Program-made: the position numbers and the translations under genes
Shown: positions 37,454 to 47,824 of the stretch, piece by piece
How the letters are laid out: each line of letters opens with the position of its first letter
Numbering within the stretch: position 1 is the stretch's first letter
Notes under the pieces: model-generated
What the model was told of the DNA's origin: nothing
Databases searched by the model: none
What the model saw: only the letters and a program-made list of their open reading frames with translations
NCBI GenBank assembly: GCA_003327425.1
Contig: QOQW01000001.1
Location: forward strand, 1 to 64,000
Source: Candidatus Ozemibacter sibiricus
Lineage (GTDB): Bacteria; Muiribacteriota; Ozemobacteria; Ozemobacterales; Ozemobacteraceae
Direction: 5' to 3'
Length of the DNA: 64,000 nt

Positions 37454-39160
37454 CTAGCCTTCGATGCCGAGCGCTTGCTCAAACTGCTTTTGGGCGTTGA
37501 GGACGAATTCGACGATGATCTTCTCGTGCTCGGGCGAGACGTTGTTGAAGGAGATGATCCCCTCGTAGGTTTCTTTGCCCAGGGCCTCGACGTCGGCGGA
37601 GGCCGATTTCTTCAAGCGGACCAGGCGCCCTTGAATGCCCTGGACGAACTGGTTGCCGAGCTGGAACGAGAAGATGACGTATTTGCCCTGCTCGATGTCT
37701 TCGGTGGTCTCGACCACGCAGCCGCCGGCCGACAGGTTGGTGATGACGCCACGCATCTCGAAGTCGCCGCTGGTCAGCGTGCTGTCGATCAATTCGCCCG
37801 ACAGCAGCACCTTGAACTTGCAGGGGATCCGGGCTTCGGTGCGCACGAAGGCGCGCTTGTTGGCGCCTTCCACCTTGAATTTGAAGGGCACCAGGGCATT
37901 CTGGAAGATATCGGACAGCGTGCGCAGCTCCTTGGCGGAGCTGCTGGTCTGGTCGACGATGACCGTCTTGCCCAGGGCGGCATTCGCCACGTTCTGGATC
38001 TGCTGCGAGATCTGGTCGGTGATCTTGGAGATGGTGTTGACCTTCTGGTACATCTGGTCGGAGGTCTCGCTTTGCTGCTGGGCCGAGGTGCTGATGTCCT
38101 TGATGATGTCGTTGAGGGTCATGGCGGTGGTCACCATCTTGCCCAGGCTGGCATTGACGGCGTTGATGACGTCCATGCCCTCGTAGACCTTGGCCGTATT
38201 CGAGCGCATCATTTCGGCGGCGTGCTCGGTCTTCTGCAGGATGTCGTTGATCAGGTTGTTGATCTTCTTCGACGATTCGGCGGACCCGCGGGCCAGCTTG
38301 CGCACTTCCTCGGCGACGACGGCGAAGCCGCGGCCCTGCTCGCCGGCGCGGGCCGCTTCGATGGCCGCGTTCAGGGCGAGCAGGTTGGTCTTTTCGGCGA
38401 TGTTGGCGATTTCGGTCAGGATGGCGCCGATCTGCTTGCTGCGGTCGTTGAGATCGTTGACCAGCTTGGCCGACCCTTCGGTCAGCTCCTTGATCTTGAT
38501 CATCTTGTCGACCGATTCCTTGACCGAACTCTGGGTGGTCTGGGCGATCTGGGCAACTCCCTGGCTGTCTTCGCGGGCGATGACCAGCTTGGAGCTGATG
38601 TCCTTGGTGATGCTGAAGCTGTTTTCGAGGGAAGAGATGGTCTCGCGAAGATTGGCGGCGTTCTCGACCGCATTCTTGTTGACTTGCTCGACTTTCTCGA
38701 CGATCTCCTTGATGACCTGCGAACTGACCTGCGCGGTCCGGTCGAGGTCGGTCGAGGCCTCTTCCAGTCGGAAGGAGATCATCAAGACCCGCTTCAGCAC
38801 TGAAACGACCAGGTTGAACATCTGCTCGAAGATGTCGAGATCGCGGCTCAAGCCGGTCTTGGTCGAGGTGAAGCCGGTGCGTTGCAGGCCCACCCGTTCT
38901 TCCAGGTCGTTGAGCACCAGGGTGATCAAGCCCAGGATGATCTCCCGGCCGAACCAGCCGATGAGGGCGCCGGCGCCGAGCCCGACCCCCAGCGCGACCA
39001 GGATGAAATTGGTTTTGACTTTGCTCAGGGCGCTGCCGAACAGGGCCAGGCCCAGGCCGGCGAACACGGCCCCGACGATGCCCCCGATGACGAAAGAAGT
39101 GATCCAGACGTTTTTCTGCGGATCAGCTTTCTTATTGATGAGAACGGATGACAGGCCCAT
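37454..39160 (-). CDS. Methyl-accepting chemotaxis-type receptor fused to PilZ domain
   Basis: 568 aa from ATG 39160 (GGGGAG ten bases upstream; a TTG two codons earlier also fits). Two N-terminal membrane helices (~18-70) with almost no periplasmic loop, so it senses something internal or membrane-based. The coiled-coil signalling domain contains the invariant hairpin tip ([20 protein letters not shown]). Residues ~440-565 are PilZ: RAFVR (RxxxR) and NLSAGG, the c-di-GMP contacts. Directly upstream of pilB, itself with a possible c-di-GMP-binding domain; together they suggest c-di-GMP control of pilus extension. Confidence 0.93.
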   Translation of the reverse strand: MGLSSVLINKKADPQKNVWITSFVIGGIVGAVFAGLGLALFGSALSKVKTNFILVALGVGLGAGALIGWFGREIILGLITLVLNDLEERVGLQRTGFTSTKTGLSRDLDIFEQMFNLVVSVLKRVLMISFRLEEASTDLDRTAQVSSQVIKEIVEKVEQVNKNAVENAANLRETISSLENSFSITKDISSKLVIAREDSQGVAQIAQTTQSSVKESVDKMIKIKELTEGSAKLVNDLNDRSKQIGAILTEIANIAEKTNLLALNAAIEAARAGEQGRGFAVVAEEVRKLARGSAESSKKINNLINDILQKTEHAAEMMRSNTAKVYEGMDVINAVNASLGKMVTTAMTLNDIIKDISTSAQQQSETSDQMYQKVNTISKITDQISQQIQNVANAALGKTVIVDQTSSSAKELRTLSDIFQNALVPFKFKVEGANKRAFVRTEARIPCKFKVLLSGELIDSTLTSGDFEMRGVITNLSAGGCVVETTEDIEQGKYVIFSFQLGNQFVQGIQGRLVRLKKSASADVEALGKETYEGIISFNNVSPEHEKIIVEFVLNAQKQFEQALGIEG

Positions 39161-39239
39161 CAACAATGATCTCCCCGGGGGAACGAGGGCAGGGTATCAC
39201 TAGTTCCCTTGACTGTATCGGAGAGAGGAAGGAAATTCT

Positions 39240-39980
39240 TCATTTGTCGGTCGCCGAAGGCTCGCCCGAGGCCGACGGGGTGGCCTCTCCTTTCCGGCGG
39301 CGAGCGGTTTCGTATTTCTCAGGGCGTTGATCGCGCTTGATTTTGTCGAGGATGCCGTTGACGAATTCCCCGCTGCGGTCGGTGGAATACTTGCGGGCGA
39401 TTTCGATGGCTTCATTGATCGTGACATTGACCGGGACATCGGGGAAGAAGAGCAATTCGCAGGTGGCGAACCGCAGGATCGCTCGATCGAGGGAGGCCAT
39501 GCGGTCGAGGGACCAGTGGTCGGCGACCTGGGACAGCAGGCCATCGATCCGGGTGCGGTGCTCCTGAGTGCGCTCCACCAGGTCGCGGGCGAACTGATGG
39601 AGCTGCTCGACCCCGGCGACCTTGTCGGCGACCCGGTCCAGCAGTGCTTTGACCGGATCGCTCGACAGTGGGACCGCGGCCGGGCCGTGGAAGGAATCGA
39701 GCACGAGCTGCTCGATCGCCTCCCGACGGCGGCCGGCGTCGGCCAGGACTTCCAGGGGCAGAGCCGAGATGCCGTCGATGAACGATTCGATCTCGGCGGT
39801 CTGCCCCTGGACGGCCGGGGTGGAGAGGATGAACTCGCGGGCGAGGCTTTCCAGGGCGGGCTGCAGGTGTTCTTCCGTGACGATGGTGGTCAGGGCGGCC
39901 AGCGGATCATGGCCGACCAGATCGGCCTGGTAGAGCGCCTTCAGGGCCGCTTCCCGGGATTTGCGTCGTCGCGAGGACAT
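39240..39980 (-). CDS. nusB: Transcription antitermination factor NusB
   Basis: 246 aa. RRKSREAALKALYQADL at the N-terminus and the C-terminal core (RAILRFATCELLFFPDVP, NEAIEIARKYS, FVNGILDKI) are typical NusB. Normal NusB is ~140-160 aa; here ~80 residues are inserted after helix 1 and ~20 added at the C-terminus. It acts in rRNA antitermination with NusE/S10. Follows ppdK by 34 bases. Confidence 0.9.
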   Translation of the reverse strand: MSSRRRKSREAALKALYQADLVGHDPLAALTTIVTEEHLQPALESLAREFILSTPAVQGQTAEIESFIDGISALPLEVLADAGRRREAIEQLVLDSFHGPAAVPLSSDPVKALLDRVADKVAGVEQLHQFARDLVERTQEHRTRIDGLLSQVADHWSLDRMASLDRAILRFATCELLFFPDVPVNVTINEAIEIARKYSTDRSGEFVNGILDKIKRDQRPEKYETARRRKGEATPSASGEPSATDK

Positions 39981-40014
39981 GCCAGTGAACTCCTCTGGAG
40001 GACAAGGGAGAGAT

Positions 40015-42789
40015 TCAGTGCTTGGGCTCGAGGGGCTTGTGGCCCTGGGCCTTCAGCACCTTGGCGCGCACTTCTTTGTGCTGGATGGAGGCGTGGGCGG
40101 CGGCCAACCGCGCGATGGGGACGCGGTAGGGAGAGCAGCTGACGTAGTCGAGCCCGGTCTTGAAACAGAATTCGACCGAGGCGGGATCGCCGCCTTGCTC
40201 GCCGCAGATGCCGATCTTCAGCTCGGGGCGGGTCGCCCGACCGCGCTCCACGCACATCTGGATGAGCTGGCCGATGCCTTCCTGGTCGATGGTCTGGAAC
40301 GGATCGGCATCGAGCAGCCGCTTCTCGAGGTAGTCGTGCATGAAGGCGCCGGTGTCGTCACGGCTGAACCCGAAGCCCATCTGGGTCAGGTCGTTGGTGC
40401 CGAAGCTGAAGAACTCGCAGGTGCGGGCCATCTTGTCGGCCAGCAGGGCGGCACGCGGAATCTCGATCATCGTGCCGTAGTGGTAGTCGATCTTCTTCAG
40501 ACCGCTGGCTTTCAGGACTTCCTCATAGATCCGGTCGACGATCTTCTTGGTGTAGTCGAGTTCGCGCACGTCGCAGGTGACCGGCACCATGATCTCGGGA
40601 TGGACCTTCTTCCCTTCTTTGAGTAGCTCGGCCGCGGCTTCGAAAATGGCTCGGACCTGCATCTCGGTCACCTCAGGATAGGTGATCCCGAGGCGGACGC
40701 CGCGGTGTCCCATCATCGGGTTGCTCTCGTGCAAAGCTTCGCCGCGCTTCTTCACGTCTTCGACCTTGATGCCCAGGCTCTTGGCCAGTTCCTTCTGCTT
40801 CTCCTCCGATTGCGGGACGAATTCGTGGAGCGGCGGATCGAGCAGGCGGAAGGTGACCGGCAGGCCTTCCATCTCGGCGAGCGTGGCTTTGATGTCGTTC
40901 TTGACGAAGGGATACAGCTCTTTCAACGCGGCCTGACGCTCTTCGAGGGTCTTGGACAGGATCATCTTGCGGAGGTAGAACAACGGCTGGTCGGAGCCTT
41001 CCCCGTAGAACATGTGCTCGGTGCGGAACAACCCGATGCCCTCGGCTCCGAACTGCCGGGCCACTCGGGCATCTTTCGGGGTGTCGGCGTTGGTCCAGAC
41101 CTGCATCTTGCGATACTTGTCGACCATCTTCATGAACTTCTGGAACCGGGGGTTCTCGGACGCATCCATCATGGGCAGCTGACCTTCGTAGACCAGGCCA
41201 CGGGTGCCGTTCAGGGTCACGAAATCGCCTTCCTTGAAGGTCTTGTTGCTACCCTGGATCTTCAGGACCTTGGCATGGGGATCAGGATGCAATGCCCCGG
41301 CCCCGACGATGCAGCATTTGCCCCAGCCGCGAGCCACCAGAGCGGCGTGGGAGGTCATGCCGCCACGGGCGGTCAGGATGCCCTGGGCGGCGCGCATGCC
41401 TTCGACGTCCTCGGGATTGGTCTCTTCGCGGACCAGGATGACTTTCTTGCCGGCTTTGGCCCAGGCCACCGCGTCGGCCGCGGTGAAGACGATCTGGCCG
41501 ACCGCCCCGCCGGGGCCGGCGGGCAAGCCTTTGGCGACCGGTTCGGCCTTCTTTTCAGCCGCGGGATCGACGATCGGATGCAGGAGTTCATCGAGCTGCG
41601 CCGGGGCGACCCGCAGCACGGCGGTCTCCTCGGAGATCAGCTTCTCATCGAGCATGTCCATGGCCATGTTGAGGGCGGCCGTGCCGGTGCGCTTGCCGCT
41701 GCGGCACTGCAGCATGTACAGCTTGCCCTCCTGGATGGTGAACTCGATGTCCTGCATGTCCTTGTAATGTTTTTCCAGCTTGGTGCGAATGTCTTCGAGC
41801 TGCTTGTAGGTATCGGGCATCGCCTCTTCGAGGCTCTTCAGATGCTTGTTCTGTTCGTTCTTGGTGGCATTGTTCAGCGGGCTGGGGGTGCGGATGCCGG
41901 CGACGACGTCCTCGCCCTGGGCGTTGACCAGCCACTCGCCGTAGAACTTGTTCTCGCCGGTGGCCGGGTTGCGGGTGAAGGCCACGCCCGTGGCGCTGGT
42001 GTCGCCCATGTTGCCGAAGACCATGGCTTGCACGTTGACGGCCGTGCCCCAATCATCGGGAATGCCTTCGATGCGGCGGTAGGCGACGGCGCGCTTGCCG
42101 TTCCAGCTCTTGAAGACGGCGCCGATGCCGCCCCACAGCTGTTCCATGTGGTCATCGGGGAATTCCTTCCCCAGCACTTCCTTGACCCGCTGGCGGAAGG
42201 CCATGGACAGCTCTTCGAGATCCTTGGCGGTCAGGTCGGTGTCGGCGGCGTAGCCGTGCTTGGTCTTGACTTCCTGGAGCATGTCGTCCAGTTGCTTGCG
42301 GATGCCCTTGCCCTCGGGGGGCTCGATGCCTTCGGCCTTTTCCATGACGACATCCGAATACATCATGATCAAGCGGCGATAGGCGTCCCAGACGAAGCGG
42401 GGGTTGTTCGTCTTCTTGATCAGGCCCGGAATGGTCTTCGTGGTCAGACCGATGTTGAGGACGGTCTCCATCATGCCGGGCATCGACTTCCGCGCGCCCG
42501 ACCGACAGGACAGCAGCAGTGGGTTTTTCGGGTCCCCGAATTTCATCCCCATTTCGCCCTCGATGGCCTTCAGCCCTTTCTCGACCTGGCCCTCGAGTTC
42601 CTTGGGGAATTTGCCCCCGAGCTTGAAATACTCGGTGCAGCATTCGGTGGTGATGGTGAAGCCGGCCGGCACCGGCAGGCCGATGTGGCTCATCTCGGCC
42701 AGATTGGCCCCTTTGCCGCCCAGCAGGTCTTTCATGTCCTGGCGGCCATCAGCTTTGCCGCCGCCAAACGAATAGACGTATTTCTTCAT
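40015..42789 (-). CDS. ppdK: Pyruvate, phosphate dikinase
   Basis: 924 aa from ATG 42789 (AAGGAG ~15 bases upstream); the open frame runs further but homology starts at MKKYVYSFGGG. N-terminal ATP-grasp domain, swivelling phospho-His domain (GGMTSHAALVARG, His ~481), and C-terminal PEP/pyruvate TIM barrel (LFRTEHMF, GTNDLTQM, CGEQGGDP). It interconverts pyruvate + ATP + Pi with PEP + AMP + PPi, useful for PPi-based glycolysis or gluconeogenesis in anaerobes. Slightly longer than the common ~875 aa. Confidence 0.96.
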   Translation of the reverse strand: MKKYVYSFGGGKADGRQDMKDLLGGKGANLAEMSHIGLPVPAGFTITTECCTEYFKLGGKFPKELEGQVEKGLKAIEGEMGMKFGDPKNPLLLSCRSGARKSMPGMMETVLNIGLTTKTIPGLIKKTNNPRFVWDAYRRLIMMYSDVVMEKAEGIEPPEGKGIRKQLDDMLQEVKTKHGYAADTDLTAKDLEELSMAFRQRVKEVLGKEFPDDHMEQLWGGIGAVFKSWNGKRAVAYRRIEGIPDDWGTAVNVQAMVFGNMGDTSATGVAFTRNPATGENKFYGEWLVNAQGEDVVAGIRTPSPLNNATKNEQNKHLKSLEEAMPDTYKQLEDIRTKLEKHYKDMQDIEFTIQEGKLYMLQCRSGKRTGTAALNMAMDMLDEKLISEETAVLRVAPAQLDELLHPIVDPAAEKKAEPVAKGLPAGPGGAVGQIVFTAADAVAWAKAGKKVILVREETNPEDVEGMRAAQGILTARGGMTSHAALVARGWGKCCIVGAGALHPDPHAKVLKIQGSNKTFKEGDFVTLNGTRGLVYEGQLPMMDASENPRFQKFMKMVDKYRKMQVWTNADTPKDARVARQFGAEGIGLFRTEHMFYGEGSDQPLFYLRKMILSKTLEERQAALKELYPFVKNDIKATLAEMEGLPVTFRLLDPPLHEFVPQSEEKQKELAKSLGIKVEDVKKRGEALHESNPMMGHRGVRLGITYPEVTEMQVRAIFEAAAELLKEGKKVHPEIMVPVTCDVRELDYTKKIVDRIYEEVLKASGLKKIDYHYGTMIEIPRAALLADKMARTCEFFSFGTNDLTQMGFGFSRDDTGAFMHDYLEKRLLDADPFQTIDQEGIGQLIQMCVERGRATRPELKIGICGEQGGDPASVEFCFKTGLDYVSCSPYRVPIARLAAAHASIQHKEVRAKVLKAQGHKPLEPKH

Positions 42790-42845
42790 GGGGGTTGATT
42801 GTCTCCTTCGTTGCATTCGGGTCGAGCTCCGAAAGGCTCGCGGGA

Positions 42846-42874
42846 ATGGTATCACACCCCCCCTCGCGAAGCAA
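42846..42874 (-). promoter_or_regulatory. Sigma70-like promoter candidate for ppdK
   Basis: On the minus strand TTGCTT (42874-42869), 17-bp spacer, TACCAT (42851-42846); leader ~50 bases. Confidence 0.4.
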
Positions 42875-42990
42875 GGGAGGCGGGCCGTCTCCGGTGTTCG
42901 CGGCCATGATTGGGGCACCCTTGCCAGGGGATCCCTGGTGGGTGTTCCGCCCAGGAGGCGCATCCGGTCGGTGGGACGGCGGCCCGCGCG

Positions 42991-43019
42991 TTGACAGGCC
43001 GGGACGCGAATGGTATGAT
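42991..43019 (+). promoter_or_regulatory. Consensus sigma70 promoter, probably giving a leaderless mRNA
   Basis: TTGACA (42991-42996), 17-bp spacer, TATGAT (43014-43019): the best promoter in the window. Only five bases separate the -10 from the ATG at 43025, so transcription should start at or inside that codon. Confidence 0.75.
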
Positions 43020-43024
43020 CGCCT

Positions 43025-43471
43025 ATGATGGAACAACGCATGATGGGATGGCGGCCCGGAGTGCTGCTGCTGGGCTTGGCCATCGGCCTGGGGCTGTGGG
43101 GCGCTCTTCGCTGGCTCGGCCCCCAGCCCAGAATGGTCGATGCCTCGCGAGCGGAAGGCTGTCTCCAGGCGTTCATCGAATTTCGGCGGTCGGGTGACGA
43201 AGTTCGGCTGGCACAAGAGCTGGCACGCTTGAAGGTGAGCCGCGCCGAATTCGAGCGGATCATCGATCGGTTCATCCACTATCGTATCAGCAAGTCCGCT
43301 CTGGCTCAGGCCCAGAAGCTCCTCGAAGCCTTCAAAGACGGGTACAACATTCAACCTGAGCGGGTGTTCGAACCGGTCCGCCCCGCGACGTATTCCTTCC
43401 AACTCGATGCCGAGGTGTTGACGGTCATCACCGAGCGTCCCGAGCTGGTTTCACAAGCCTTCGGAAGTTGA
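43025..43471 (+). CDS. Single-TM envelope protein of unknown function
   Basis: 148 aa. One hydrophobic segment (~11-29), then a soluble domain with a helical Arg/Glu-rich stretch and a short beta C-terminus. No family recognised. No Shine-Dalgarno before either ATG at 43025/43028 or 43040/43043, consistent with a leaderless transcript. First of three genes encoding envelope proteins (spacing 7 bases, then a four-base overlap). Confidence 0.7.
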   Translation: MMEQRMMGWRPGVLLLGLAIGLGLWGALRWLGPQPRMVDASRAEGCLQAFIEFRRSGDEVRLAQELARLKVSRAEFERIIDRFIHYRISKSALAQAQKLLEAFKDGYNIQPERVFEPVRPATYSFQLDAEVLTVITERPELVSQAFGS

Positions 43472-43478
43472 GCCCTGC

Positions 43479-44234
43479 ATGAACGACCACCTAGGATCGC
43501 CGGTTCCCAGCTCAGGCCCACCATCTCCCACCCCCGAAAGGGCCGCTGACGACCGTCTGGTTGGCGGCCTTCCCTCCGGGGAGTCATGGGAGACCCTGCC
43601 GCCTTTCCAGGGCGGCGAGAGCGCTTACCGGATGGGGCCCGGGTCGACCTGGTTCTATGGCTGGTTCACCCGGTTCCACTTCCTGGAAAAGAGCTTCACG
43701 ATCGCTTTCGCCTTCATCGTCTTCTCGGTCATCGCTCGTCATGTGCGGTACCACCGTGACTTGCTCTCCTACATCGGGATCATGCTGATGATCACCACCG
43801 CCTACCTCGAGATCCTCATCATTCGCGATCATCTCTGGGTGCTCGAAGGGGCTTTGCCAGAGGCGCAGCGCTGGCGCGACATCTTTTTCAGCAAGCAAAG
43901 CCTCAATCAGATGCGCTGGCGGAAGATCCTCGCCGTCCTTTTCGCCATGGTCGTTTTCACCTATGTGTACCACCAGACCAAAGCCTCTGAGATTTACTCA
44001 TTCCTCGGCATCATCCTGATGGTCACCGTGTTGTATTTCGAAGTCCTGGCCATCCGAGATGAGGTGCAAGTCCTGGTGAATTCGTTGCGAGCCCGGCAGA
44101 TCGAAGAAGCCGTGTTGCGGGGAAAGACGGGCCCGGTGGGTGGTGGGGCAGCGCCATCCATAGCCCCGGTTCCCTCCCCATCCATGGACGATCACCAACC
44201 CGGGGGACTCGCCCCGAAGGACGACGAAATGTGA
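43479..44234 (+). CDS. Four-TM protein with internal duplication
   Basis: 251 aa. Cytosolic Pro-rich N-tail (~1-55), then two repeats (~70-135 and ~140-205), each with two membrane helices ending in the same signature: SYIGIMLMITTAYLEILIIRD versus a SFLGIILMVT...YFEVLAIRD copy. The tail after ~210 is Pro/Gly-rich. An ancestral two-helix unit was duplicated. No function recognised. Overlaps the FecR-like gene by GTGA. Confidence 0.75.
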   Translation: MNDHLGSPVPSSGPPSPTPERAADDRLVGGLPSGESWETLPPFQGGESAYRMGPGSTWFYGWFTRFHFLEKSFTIAFAFIVFSVIARHVRYHRDLLSYIGIMLMITTAYLEILIIRDHLWVLEGALPEAQRWRDIFFSKQSLNQMRWRKILAVLFAMVVFTYVYHQTKASEIYSFLGIILMVTVLYFEVLAIRDEVQVLVNSLRARQIEEAVLRGKTGPVGGGAAPSIAPVPSPSMDDHQPGGLAPKDDEM

Positions 44235-45181
44235 CCACACGGGGCGTTGTGGCCCTGGCCCTGGCCGTCACCATTCTTTTCAGCGCTTGCCCCGGCCAGG
44301 GAGCCTCGCTGCGTGGTGGGTGGGCCATGCGCTCCGTCCCCGGGGCGATGGTGGAGATCCTGCTCCCGAGGTACCAGAGCTACCGACCTTTGTCGCCGGG
44401 GGATTCCATACCCGAAGGAGCCTTGGTCCGCTATCGCCCCGATGGCGTCGCCGCTGATGCGTCCGCCGCCGTTCTGATCGACGGGCCGGAGGTCGTCGCG
44501 CTCGAGATGCATCGCGGCGCGGTGCTGCGACGCGGGAAAGGGGAATGGGTTCCCCTGTTGGGGCGATTCAAGGTCACCATGGTCCCGCCAACCGCCAGTG
44601 GAACGCCGTCGCCGGCTTCCGATGATTCGTCCCTTTTCCGGGCGAGATTCCCCCGGGGGCGCTTCGAACTGCAGATCGGCGAGGCTCTCTTCGAAATCGA
44701 TGGCCGCGGCAACGGAGCGGTCGTGCTCCAGAAGGGCCAGGGGTGGGTGAAAACAGACAACCGGGCCATCATCCGTCTCGAACCTGGGCAGCAGCTCGAT
44801 CTGCCTCGCTGGGGCTCTTTCGGCCGGCTTCGCAATCCCGATGCCCGTTGGGCCGAGCGGTCGCGCGGCTTTCTGACGTCGGCGGCGGTCCGCCCCATCC
44901 CACCGATGAACCTTGATGAAACGGGCCGACGCGACGACGAAGGGATCGAGGTATTTCCCGACATGGGAACGGATGGCAGCCCCGAGAATGACCTGATTCC
45001 CGGCCAGGAATCATCTCTTCCAGCGTCGGACACGGAGCTGGAGCCGCCAGCCGTTCTCGACCTCCCCGAACCGCCGGACGGTCCCCAGGATCCGGCGCAA
45101 GAATGGGAACCGGCTTCGGCAACGCTCTTGCCGAGCGATCCAACCGAAAGGCGCCCAGCCTCTTCGCCCGCCGTTCCTTGA
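44231..45181 (+). CDS. Exported FecR-like/low-complexity protein, possible lipoprotein
   Basis: 316 aa from a GTG overlapping the previous stop, with AAGGA eight bases upstream. N-terminal export signal; the sequence ILFSAC could be a lipobox or a standard cleavage region. Residues ~30-200 are beta-rich with GRFELQIGEALFEID and LEPGQQLDLP, reminiscent of FecR-type domains. The C-terminal ~100 residues are Pro/Glu-rich. Possibly a periplasmic partner of the preceding membrane proteins. Confidence 0.55.
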   Translation: MTTRGVVALALAVTILFSACPGQGASLRGGWAMRSVPGAMVEILLPRYQSYRPLSPGDSIPEGALVRYRPDGVAADASAAVLIDGPEVVALEMHRGAVLRRGKGEWVPLLGRFKVTMVPPTASGTPSPASDDSSLFRARFPRGRFELQIGEALFEIDGRGNGAVVLQKGQGWVKTDNRAIIRLEPGQQLDLPRWGSFGRLRNPDARWAERSRGFLTSAAVRPIPPMNLDETGRRDDEGIEVFPDMGTDGSPENDLIPGQESSLPASDTELEPPAVLDLPEPPDGPQDPAQEWEPASATLLPSDPTERRPASSPAVP

Positions 45182-45343
45182 CGGGCAGGCGACCAGGAAC
45201 CTTTTCCGGTCCCTTCCCCTCAGAAGGCGGAGTCTTTGAATCCCTGCGGCCACCGCAAGGCTGAACGACAAGGGGCGAAACTCCCACCTCGGTGGTGCCG
45301 ATACTCCATATAAGCCCTCTTTGCGGGCCATGTTCGAGAAAGG

Positions 45344-45424
45344 ATGGCCGACATGCTCATCTTCTGGATCCTGACCGCCGCGACGGTGTGGTTGATCATT
45401 CACGAGGCTCGACAGAATGGTTAG
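45344..45424 (+). CDS. 26-residue transmembrane micropeptide
   Basis: ATG at 45344 follows GAGAAAGG by a few bases. The peptide is one hydrophobic helix (residues ~4-19, Leu/Ile/Trp/Val/Ala) with a polar end HEARQNG. Its last codons contain the ATG of the next micropeptide (ATGGTTAG overlap). Composition is what a real small membrane protein would show, but conservation has not been tested. Confidence 0.5.
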   Translation: MADMLIFWILTAATVWLIIHEARQNG

Positions 45425-45489
45425 ACGGTTGCTGGTGTTCGCCCTCGTCTGCATGTTCTGGACCTGCGCGCTGGCAGGGTGCGTCTGAG
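45418..45489 (+). CDS. 23-residue minimal lipoprotein (signal peptide plus Cys-Val)
   Basis: ATG 45418 lies inside the preceding micropeptide gene, with GAGG ten bases upstream. The peptide is Met-Val-Arg-Arg, a 14-residue hydrophobic core, then LAGC, a canonical lipobox, and only one more residue (Val). After processing the product would be a lipid-modified Cys-Val dipeptide, comparable in scale to entericidin-type mini-lipoproteins but even shorter. Confidence 0.5.
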
Positions 45490-45600
45490 CGCCGGATCTC
45501 CCAAGGATTCCTGGGCATTCGCGACGACCGACGCCGTCCGGTGATCGGGTGATTGGTGCGGCCCAACGCGCGGTAGCGATGGGCCCCTGCCTGGGCTGGC

Positions 45601-47088
<1,488 letters not shown>

Positions 47089-47090
47089 GG

Positions 47091-47411
47091 TCAGCCTCCT
47101 GCCCCGGCCGTGGCCGGTGCCGATTTGTCGAAGATGGTGCGTCCTTCCAGGCAGACGGAATCGACGATGCCGACGATGGCGGCGTCGGCCGGCGCTTCTT
47201 TGTCGCCGAGCAATTGCTGCACCGAGCTGCCTTCCTTCATCAGCAGGACCACCTCATCGAGGTCGGCGCCCATGAAGTCGATCGCCAGCACCTCCGGGCC
47301 CTTGGGCTGAAGGGCGAGGTCGACGGGCTGGACCAGCAGCAGAGGCCGTCCGTCGAAGGCGCGGTGCTTGAAGGTGGCCACCACCTTGCGAACGACGCGC
47401 CCGAGATTCAT
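47091..47411 (-). CDS. Microcompartment vertex protein (EutN/CcmL, BMC-P)
   Basis: 106 aa. Family start [13 protein letters not shown], then the LLLVQP strand and [11 protein letters not shown] near the C-terminus. Pentamers of this fold cap the vertices of the icosahedral protein shell. It starts within the four-base overlap with the other vertex gene and ends two bases before the aldolase gene. Confidence 0.92.
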   Translation of the reverse strand: MNLGRVVRKVVATFKHRAFDGRPLLLVQPVDLALQPKGPEVLAIDFMGADLDEVVLLMKEGSSVQQLLGDKEAPADAAIVGIVDSVCLEGRTIFDKSAPATAGAGG

Positions 47412-47677
47412 GGCTTTCCCTCGATTCGGTCGATGATTCCGAGAATCGTGGCATCAGAGGGAGGCCGTTGCTTGACGAACGGTAGCGATGCCTCGCTCCC
47501 ACCGCACAGGAAGACGGTTTCCCCGTTTCCCGCGTCGGTGGAATCGCAGGCGATGAACGGCTGGCCCGTCGCTTTCCCGTCGGCGTCGATGGTGGTGACG
47601 ATCAGCAGTTTCACGCCCTGCATCTGGGGGTCTTTCTGGGTACATACCACCCGCCCCAGGACCCGTCCGAGGTACAT
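47408..47677 (-). CDS. Microcompartment vertex protein (EutN/CcmL, BMC-P), second copy
   Basis: 89 aa. MYLGRVLGRVV, LLIVTTID, and TILGIIDRIEG match the family. First gene of the vertex-vertex-aldolase operon; overlaps the second vertex gene by ATGA. The two copies are diverged, so they are not a recent duplication. No hexameric shell (BMC-H/T) gene is in the window, meaning this is a satellite to a main locus elsewhere, or an unusual shell. Confidence 0.92.
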   Translation of the reverse strand: MYLGRVLGRVVCTQKDPQMQGVKLLIVTTIDADGKATGQPFIACDSTDAGNGETVFLCGGSEASLPFVKQRPPSDATILGIIDRIEGKP

Positions 47678-47824
47678 TCCTTCCTCCCTGGAAGATCTTG
47701 CAAGACTCTAGCAGAACTCCGCCCTGAATGCAACGCGCCCTTGCCTCTGCAACACTGCATGGGAGGCAATGTTCGGCGAGCCGGACGTTCACCGGCGACG
47801 GGGCCTCGAGCCCGGAAGGGCCGG

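Noticed and set aside
40705-42798. Open frame antisense to ppdK
   Set aside because: ppdK motifs are unambiguous on the other strand; antisense frames of this length are expected here from base composition.
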